Assembly (NCBI RefSeq): GCF_963966145.1
Contig: NC_091046.1
Span: 35,712,001-35,776,000, forward strand
Length of the DNA: 64,000 nucleotides
Reading direction: 5' to 3'
Source of the DNA: Tenebrio molitor
Taxonomy: Eukaryota > Arthropoda > Insecta > Coleoptera > Tenebrionidae
The position numbers were made by a program, and so were the translations under genes. Every line of letters starts with the position of its first letter. The first letter of the stretch is position 1. The notes beneath the pieces are model-generated. The model was not told the DNA's origin, made no database searches, and saw only the letters and a program-made list of their open reading frames with translations. Positions 55,826 through 64,000 of this stretch are shown here, piece by piece.

Positions 55826-58800
55826 TATTTGAAAATATTTTTTCAACCAGGCTAATAACGGGAGAGCCAAATATTCTTGTGTACGTTTTCTTCTAGAAGG
55901 ATACATTTTTCCGCTTTGTGTATTTAGTTGGGGCATTTAGAGAGAATGTTCAGAGGTGACTATTAAAACACGAAGTGTGAAGAAGCTGCTGATTTTAGTT
56001 GCACAAGCGTGTTCAAGCGAGATTGAAACCGGTCTACGGTTGCGTGAGAATAGTTTCAATTTGAGAAAAATGACTTCTCACCTGTATCACTGTTACCTTT
56101 AGGAAGTGATTATCTTACCACATAATATTTATTTGTGAAAATCAGAAAGGAAGTACTGTCTTACGTAACCCAGAGTAATTTTGCTTCCAATATCAATACA
56201 AGATCATTAAAAGATGTAAATAGATAATAATAATTTTCATTGTTTATTAACAAATGCCCATTTGCTGACAATAACACATGTGACATGTAGTTTTTAGTTG
56301 GCATAGAAATTTGTGAACGTCTACCAGGCACCGGACATCTCTGAACCCTAGTGACCCAAGAAAATATTGATTTGGTCACAGAGAGTTGTGTCTTTTCTGT
56401 AGGTAGCGCAGAAGGAATTTTCCACCATGTATTATTAGACTTAAAAACGGTGACTGACCGATGGATATCGAAAATCCGAACCGCATTCGACAACTGACAA
56501 CACAAACAAGAGAGTATTTTTGAGTTTTGAAAGTACAGGAACACTATCAAGGAGAAGAGCTCCAGTTCATAAAAGCTGCATTTCCATGATTATACATAAT
56601 GTCGGTTCCAAAATATTGTAAAATTACTCCATTCGTCACATCTACCTACTCCTTAGCACCTCAGCGTTGTGGACATGATGACATGCATTGGTGTCTTAGA
56701 TTACTACATTGAGAAAGAAAAAAAGATTTTTCCTAGTGTTGCTTTTATACCAGTGCAAAATGATGAAACACCTTCCTATTACTACTCTTTCTTCTTAATG
56801 CTATTCCTATAAATATGGGCGCGGCATCGAGACAAGATTTATTTATTATTACAGATATTTCTATCAAGTATTAATTTCCTTTGAATTAAATTAAATTCCG
56901 TTGATGGCACTATTTTTTATATTATCATTTGTTTTTGCTATACACCAACTTTTTACACGTTATTAATTTTTGTCAGAGTAGAAAATTACCTCCCTGCTGT
57001 ACGATTTGTAGTAAACATTTTTCCATTTCCTAAACTAGTAATTAAATATTGTAATGGCACACATTCATAAAGAAATGAACTTAAATCTTCTTTCTATTAA
57101 TTCTGTAAGGATGTTGCAACAATATCTTCATCATTAAAATTCATTCAATTTTAGAAAATTTCTAAGCCATCTTCAATTTCTCGCTAAGCATTCTTGCGTT
57201 TATTTATCTCACTATAATCAACATTTCACTAATAAAAGTCGTTTCTTGACCCCTCATGTTTAACAATTTTGCTCTATAACTTAACAGCTTTGAGTTGATA
57301 CTGAAGAAGAGATTATATAGCTCCTCAATCATCATTTAATTTAAGGGAATGAGCAGAATATGGATTGAATTTAGCAAATTTATTGTGTTGCAAAATTTGT
57401 TCTTGCAGATCAGGGTATCTACAAGATATGTTGCTGGACTTGTCATGGGCAATTTTTGACATCTAAAGATAGTTCTTGAAGGTCAATAAAATCTCAGACT
57501 CCACATCAATATGTCCCATTTGTAATAAATTTTGTAAAGCATTCAATTGCAGTACCATTACAGAATATCCCGAATAATAAAACCTAATGGCGGCCAAAAA
57601 TTTTACTGACGAAATATACACGAGAAATATACACACGAGAAATATACAAGAGAACATAAAAACATAAGAAATATAATAATCGACAAATTTCTATTTTATT
57701 TAATAAATTATTCTTCCATATTTTTGATTTTTTGAGTTGACCGTTGGCCGTCTTCGGCACTGCACCCCCTTTTGCCTTCGCTCCCCTAGGCTGTAGCCTT
57801 TGTAGTCTTATGGGTAATGCGCTGCTGTCTAAAAATAGTCACTTCATCATTCCATACAAAGAAAATAACAATGGATAAATTCAATCGTCTGATTTAAATT
57901 TTACCAGAGATGCTTTTTTAGTGTACACACCCATTACGAGCTCAAATGATAAAATTTAGATTGAGATCTTGTTATCCTCCTATACGAAAGTCGTTTTATC
58001 AGCCGGAATGAACGGTAAAGTTTTTCTAAAATTGGTGGAATTAAAAAAAAAAAAATTAAAAACATCCTTTTAATAGAAGTCTGAAAATTCAAGTCATTTG
58101 GAGGAAGACAATACGTTATACTTTTTAAATTGATATAAATTTTGCTCAAAATTAAAGCACAATAATTTTCATTTAATTTTAGGTAACAAATTGACATACC
58201 TAATGCATTTTTTCTCTGTGTAAAATAAGAGTAAAAGTTACAAAAGTGTTGGTGTGTAAATTACACTCGCAACGGATTGTCTTTTTAACAATCTGAATAG
58301 AAATTTTACCGTTTGAGCCATTGTTTAGAACGACGTTCTGTTAGTTGAAACGTTAATATCAAACGTCAATCTGGTATTTTGACTGTTCCTTGCATCCGGC
58401 CTAATGCCTCTGGGCGGCTAGGCGTATGTCTACAGCGTTACATGTTCCTTTCAATGAAAGTTATTTTGTTACTGACTGATATACCTAATGATTTTAAATA
58501 TTTTTCAGTGCTTTGAAACTATTTTTTAAGCTACTTCGTGTGTTCTGAACATAAGTCCACTACCGTAAATATTCATTAATAAGTATTTTAGGCATAACCA
58601 ATTTTAGTTAATGCCTGTGTGACAGGATGTCGATAATTTACTGTAATAGTTATCTATTAAATTTGTTTTTGTAATTATGCTTGTTGATAGGAAATGTCTC
58701 GCAGGTAGCTAAATCTGTTTTAAAATTACCACGTTTTTCAGCAATCCATCTTTTTGTCATATTATTAACAAATTAATTATTCATTTGATAATGATTTTCT

Positions 58801-61400
58801 TGTCCTTGACGCGTTAAATTACCCTCCACCTCTAATTTACACATGGCAAAAACTTCACCTGATTAAGTAATTGGTAATTTATGCGCTACGCTCAGCCGAC
58901 AACGTCCCGATATTAATTTCAACGATCGCAAATTGCCCGCATAATAACCGATTCAAAAGGAGCCAGAACCAGAAGTTGACAACATTTCAGATCAAATTTA
59001 GCTCCCAACCACTTTGCTCGTGACAGTACGAGCATGAAATCTGGTTGTCAGACAGCGTGAACCGCGTGAACCACCCCAGCCGGAACTATGGTCAACGAGC
59101 ACCACCAGCTCATACCTCCATTTCGAATTACACGCTGCACACATACACGGCAACTCTTCTTTCTTCCACTGGCCTGCAACGCGTCGAAGAGAGAGGGAGC
59201 GAGGTGAATTATGCGCTTAAAAATAGGATTTTTCGATTTCAGACGCGAGGAAAGAGTTGTTTCCGGTGAATCAACGGTTTTAATGAGTGCGTTTTTGATT
59301 AGACCCTCATGTTTATGTTTGTATTCACCTGCGGCGATCCGTTGAAGTACCATACTCTATGGTAGTCGGTCTTACAGGGCGAATCTGAGGTCGTTCCTCT
59401 TCCTCTGAAAGTTACTAATCGAAAATGGGGCGTTTCTTCTTGGTGATAGTACACCAGAAACAATGGCGAAATGCTAAGAGTTTCTTTTGGAACGATTCTC
59501 ACGAGATGAGTTTTTGACGAATGTATTCGATCTTCTCACATCGACTCGTATTTCATACGGGTTTTACACTTGTCATCTTCGCGATGAGTCAATGAGAAGT
59601 GTGGGATATCCTTGATTTTTTTGCGTTCCGTGGAATGTTCATTCGTGTCAGATTCTTTCGGTTCTGTTTTTGCCTGGCATGACATCTCTATAATTAAGAC
59701 AGAGTTATGCGATTTTTTGAGAAAAATCTATTAAACATGCGGTTGAAGCGTTTCAGAACTACATCCAAGCAATAATTATTTTATTTAGATGGGTAACGAA
59801 CGCAAACCCGTGACGATACTAATAACCACAGACGCAGACTTTCTTCAACCGCGTACGGTTTCGCATGCAGCACGGTGTGAGTTTTGACATCGTACGACGA
59901 GGGAGGAAATCCTGTTTGGTCGATGGTTTCGGTCCATTTAAATCGGCGAGAAGCAAAAACTTGGGGAAAACTCGTGATACACAATGAAACGACAAGGACA
60001 GCTAACGGAGCGTACTAGCTCCTGGAAGAAACTATCCCGGAACGTCGTGACAGGAGAATGAGCGGTCAATGCCAGTTGTTGCAAAACAGCTAGCGAAAGA
60101 TAGCATCGTGGACAAGAACACTATGCTTGCTTTGTTTCGCGGTGAATGGAAGATAACATATCCGTTTTTACAATACGCTTGTACGGTAATAAACATATCT
60201 CACAAACTTCCTGTAAACCACATTAACATACAGCACGGCCTCCGAATACAATGGTCGATGTGCCGGTGACAAATAATAGCCCACCATGGAAAGTAGAAAT
60301 GTAAAATATTAATTGATTATTTGAGGAGAACAAGTGCTGGATGTCTTATGGTAATTTAATTGCCAGTGTGGTCTTCCAAAGGAAATTACAAAACTTCAGG
60401 AGGGGACCTTGGTTTGTACGATTTAATGGTTTTATTAATCAGACTCATCCGTTATGTCTTGCTTATTACTTTTTTATCTTTTGGATCCAACAAACAAAAT
60501 GAACATGCATACCAATACGGTTGTTTTATTTTTTCTTGTTATTAAATTATTAGCATATTGCTCGTTTAATATTTTTGGAAAAATAACTGCCAACAATGAA
60601 GCAACTCGACTATTAGCGCGACAAACCTTGCGGAACATTGAACGATAAAAGCAGAATAATTCAAAGTTAGTTTAACTGTATAAGATGTTATTTTTGGCTT
60701 TATTTTCGTCGACAATGGGACTGGAGTTTACGCCGTGCCCAGTGAACTTTTTGTATTTCCTCACGAATCTGACTAGTACTTCCGTTGAACAAGTCAGTAA
60801 ACTTTGTGATTCTCTTTGAGTCATTCGAGTAAAAAATACAAACAAGCAACAAAACATATAAAAATAATCTGATGTATCTTTTTATTTATTCGAGATATTG
60901 TAATTATATCATTATTTGCCTTGGCTCATCAACTAAGCTGTCACTAAATGTGCGTATGATGTTGATGAAATGAAATTTATGAGGTGTACCTAACGAGTTT
61001 CATTTCACCAAAAATGAATTGCCACAACCTGTAATTTTATCTTAAAATAGGATCTACTCGACATACGGATGATTCCTACAAATATTCAATGTGGTTATTG
61101 GTATAGTTGTCAGTTTACTTCGGGATGTTTGCCATTTCGAACAAGAATAACCATTGTCGGACAAAGACTCTAACATACTGGTAGTGTCAAAAATCTTACG
61201 AGAATGATTTATACAATTTACAGTAACATGAGATGCCTTCAAATATGTGTGGAAACTTAAAAGAAAACATTTTAGATCATGTTTATTAATATTTTTAACA
61301 AAGCACTAATCTTCGCACTAATCATAACATACCAAAATATCCACAACACAAATTTGATGTGGCATTTAAATGTTTGATCAAAAACACTGTCGGTATTTGA
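55826..61400. other. 5.6 kb without a recognisable gene
   Basis: Non-coding as far as can be read. GC-richer islands occur at about 57725-57830, 58390-58440, 58900-59250 and 59790-60000. They lack a conserved reading frame and could be regulatory elements or old repeats. A short GAGAAATATACA tandem occurs at 57610-57650. Confidence 0.4.
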
Positions 61401-61854
61401 GGGCCCGATTTCAAGTCATGGTCGCAAATAGGTGGTGCAGCGCAAATGTGTAGCTATCTTTGTTCTACACGTTAATCACCAATATGCGTCATCTTTCTCT
61501 ATTGCGCCGTTACCATGACAACAAGTACGACTATCGCAAGTCAACTTGAAACCGGCCTCTGAGTGTCGAATTATAATTCGTTCAAAAATCAAAAACCCAT
61601 CAACGTCGCATTTCCCTGGACAATCAGCAACACTGTTCAGTGAAAAATTTGGTGAAAATCGTAATTCTAAAATCAAGTGTTTGTTAAGGGCCTGAGTTCA
61701 AGTTGACTTGTGACGGTCGCACTTGTTGTCATGGTAACGTCGCAAGAGAGAAAGATAACGCATATTGGTAATTAAATTAATGTGTAGGACAAAGATAGCT
61801 ACACATTTACGTTGCACCACCTATTTGCGACCATGACTTGAAATCGGGCCTTAA
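61401..61854. mobile_element. Two inverted copies of a ~163-bp TTAA-flanked MITE
   Basis: The right unit spans 61688-61850 and is flanked by TTAA on both sides (61684-61687, 61851-61854). Its termini are GGGCCTGAGTTCAAG and the complement of CTTGAAATCGGGCC. The left unit, 61401 to about 61560, is the same sequence in the opposite orientation, with a decayed TTGA flank. About 125 bp separate them. TTAA flanks suggest a piggyBac-type origin; no transposase is present. Confidence 0.75.
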
Positions 61855-62307
61855 GTGTCAGATTTATCAGTTTGTGTGAATTCTATGTTATTGTAAGGTA
61901 TACCTAATAAAAAAACTACCAAGTAACTATAAATGGAAGCAAATTTAGTAAGTTAGCATTCTCGAGCAATTGGTAGGTAAACCTTGTCATTGTCAACGTG
62001 CGATCTCTTGATACATTTTTTAGGTTAGAAGTTTAGCGTTATTGTGAATAATCGACATTGTAAATAAAATTTTATAAAATTATTTGTCAATAACAAGTTT
62101 TTCTAACGCGTATGAATTATTATTTTGCTTTCCGCTTCGAAAAGAAGCTATTACAATAAATATAAATTTGCTCATTTGAAATGATAATCACAATTTGTTT
62201 TATTTGGCTTTTGGTTTGACATATTTGAATTTGAAAATTGAATATGCCAGTGTAAAACTTAAAATGCCAGTATGCGGCCAACCTAACAAAAAAATCTCAA
62301 ACATTTA

Positions 62308-62759
62308 TACGGGGTGACCAAGAAGAACTGTTTAAGTTGGCAATACATTTAAGAATATTTTTTTATTCGGTTACTTGCAACACTGCAACCCTATATGTTT
62401 TGTTGGTTTATTTGACAGATATCTGACGTAACATCAACAGCGACAAAATGGTAGGTTATGAGAGTAAAACTTAACGGTAAAAAGAAATTAAACTTGAAAT
62501 ACAGAACAATTATCTAACTAAAGGAAATGCTCGAACTGCCCTCCATTTTGCTCTAAACATAAAACTCTTCTTTTTAGGCTCCCGAACAGATTCACTACCA
62601 TGTTTCATTTAATTTGAAATGTCTAATGTTATTTGTCAATGATGCGGCTGTCAATGTCAAGCCGTCAACAAACAACCGGAAGTTACTCCAATTGTACCAT
62701 TTAAAAATAAAATTCAGTATTACCAACTTAAACAGTCCTTCTTCTTGATCACCCCGTAT
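62308..62759. mobile_element. MITE with TACGGGGTGAYCAAGAAG termini (452 bp)
   Basis: The left end TACGGGGTGACCAAGAAGAA and the complement of the right end (TACGGGGTGATCAAGAAGAA) match over ~40 bp, including AACTTAAACAGT-type sequence. TA-like flanks are present. It is non-coding, with the same terminal theme as the MITEs at 53662 and 39767. Confidence 0.8.
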
Positions 62760-63632
62760 AACTAACTAATAATTTCAAGTTCTGATGTTGTCACTATTGT
62801 TATTTTGTCGAATTTCATGTCACACTAACTTGGCATCTGATCTTGAACGTTTTGATTAATTCTTGCGGCAAACACTTTCACTACTGTACATTTATTTCTT
62901 GTTTAATTTGTGTGAAGTTCATTGAGCAGATTGCACATTTCTCAGAGCAATTTCCCTATCTTAAAAACTGCTCTCAGATAAATTGCAGTTGATGCATGTG
63001 TGATAAAGTCGTAGCGAACGAATTATCTGAAATAAGCAAGCAGATGTCAACATCAAAGGCCCAGTTTCACTTTTTTCTATACTTTATGAAGACATTCAAC
63101 TCAACAACAGAAAATATTTTTAAAGACATTAATCTCAATCTGCATTACTGCATTATGTTGCATTCCGATTTAAATCACAGCTTATTTGTGTTTTGTAAAT
63201 AAGTCAATGCAAATTTTTGGAAGTTTTGTTTTTACTCAAGGATTGTATAAGAACATAGGATAGCTGGATGCGGGAATATTTTCGCCGAGCGTAGTGGGGG
63301 GCTGTGACGTCAGCGACGGACCAGAAACTGAATGAGTTCCGTATTACAATGATATATCAGTTGAGTGTCGCCCTATATTTTGTACTTTTCTGTAAAGTAA
63401 TTCAATTATAATTTAATGTATCTACATATTACGCGGTCGAAACAATATCTAGTTTTAATAGATACTTATATAAAAATAAATCTAAAACTCTTGTCTCAAA
63501 CCAAAATTAACGTACTATTAGGGACAAATTACTTTGGTCGTCAAAGTCAGTTGAGTGACATAAAGTTGTAAAGCAAATGTTAAATACCGAAAAATAGACC
63601 ATTAATGAGAATTAATTAATAAATTAATAATA
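62760..63632. other. Intergenic/intronic sequence, nothing recognised
   Basis: AT-rich apart from a small GC-rich patch near 63275-63330 (GAGCGTAGTGGGGGGCTGTG then TGACGTCA). That patch contains a perfect CRE-type palindrome at 63306-63313 and could be regulatory. No gene was seen. Confidence 0.4.
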
Positions 63633-63712
63633 AATGCACTATTACTTGATAGTAATATCCGTAATAGTGTATGTATTCCGGCAAAATTGTCGTGCCGCCG
63701 GGTGGTGGAGGG
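63633..63712 (+). mobile_element. R4/Dong-like LINE 3' tail scrap (third copy)
   Basis: Only the terminal ~80 bp of the 3' untranslated tail remain (GATAGTAATATCCGTAATAG ... GCCGGGTGGTGGAGGG), matching the copies ending at 5582 and 17234. This is extreme 5' truncation. Confidence 0.75.
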
Positions 63713-64000
63713 AAATATATAAATGAGAAATTCCAAGGTGGAAAAATTGAAAAGGTTTCCACAAGGCAATTTGGCCCATGAACAAAATTTTTGAACGGTG
63801 GAAGGTGCCATACTTTTGACAAGGGAAAAGTCAATAATTTGAAATTGTCATCAACCTTGACTTGACGTTAATGTTTGGTTTACATTTTTTTTTTTGAAGT
63901 GGCAGAAAAATTATGACCAGTGTATTTTGTCCCCTGTAGTACACTTCTGTACAATAAAATTAAACGGGACAACGAAATTTATAGTAAAAAATATTTATGT
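63713..64000. other. Right edge of window, nothing recognised
   Basis: About 290 bp of AT-rich sequence after the LINE scrap, with no coding similarity. Confidence 0.4.

Noticed and set aside
58900..60260. GC-richer stretch with several frames of 60-100 codons on both strands
   Set aside because: None shows a conserved domain, and frames overlap on opposite strands; possibly regulatory or old repeat.

Overview
The window is nuclear DNA of an insect, probably a beetle. The evidence is split genes with very short GT-AG introns (46-60 bp), AT-rich intergenic sequence, insect-like protein families and a dense load of short inverted-repeat transposons. The beetle assignment is an inference from overall protein resemblance. 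No viral, toxin, CRISPR or bacterial operon content was seen.

Layout. 0-5 kb is gene-dense: dyskerin (-, running off the left edge) is head-to-head with the mitochondrial p32/C1QBP gene (+), which is tail-to-tail with the Golgi pH regulator gene (-). 5.1-12.8 kb is a transposon nest. A decayed APE-type LINE on the minus strand is broken by an R4/Dong-like LINE, a structurally complete pogo-type DNA transposon (inside the R4-like copy), a MITE, a solo LTR and a foldback element. A mariner relic follows. 12.8-19.8 kb has no recognisable gene, only MITEs and a second R4-like LINE fragment. 19.9-30.2 kb is GTP cyclohydrolase I (Punch), with what looks like two alternative first coding exons, each behind its own TATA box. 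31.0-32.5 kb encodes mitochondrial ribosomal protein L38. 35.6-36.2 kb encodes a small unrecognised membrane protein with an RFX-type X-box just upstream. 36.5-44.1 kb is RecQ4 helicase (-), head-to-head with a small RNF180-like zinc protein. 45.1-46.7 kb is CCDC50. 47.9-49.8 kb is an omega-class glutathione transferase with a tRNA-Phe gene in one intron. 51.4 kb holds one orphan first coding exon. The remaining ~12 kb contains repeats and no gene I can support.

The genes are unrelated housekeeping functions: rRNA pseudouridylation, mitochondrial matrix and ribosome, Golgi ion homeostasis, pteridine synthesis, replication initiation, ubiquitin-linked signalling and redox detoxification. They do not form a pathway. 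All multi-exon models were joined by hand. Complete models close in frame with canonical GT-AG sites (RecQ4 1451 aa, GPHR 447, p32 265, L38 403, CCDC50 532, GSTO 242, Punch 256), which is the main support for them.

The most interesting signals are the alternative Punch exon with CRE and TATA, the X-box gene, the intact pogo element with its subterminal repeats, the layered transposon nest, the CPYC active site of the GST, and the five ubiquitin-motif-like repeats in CCDC50.
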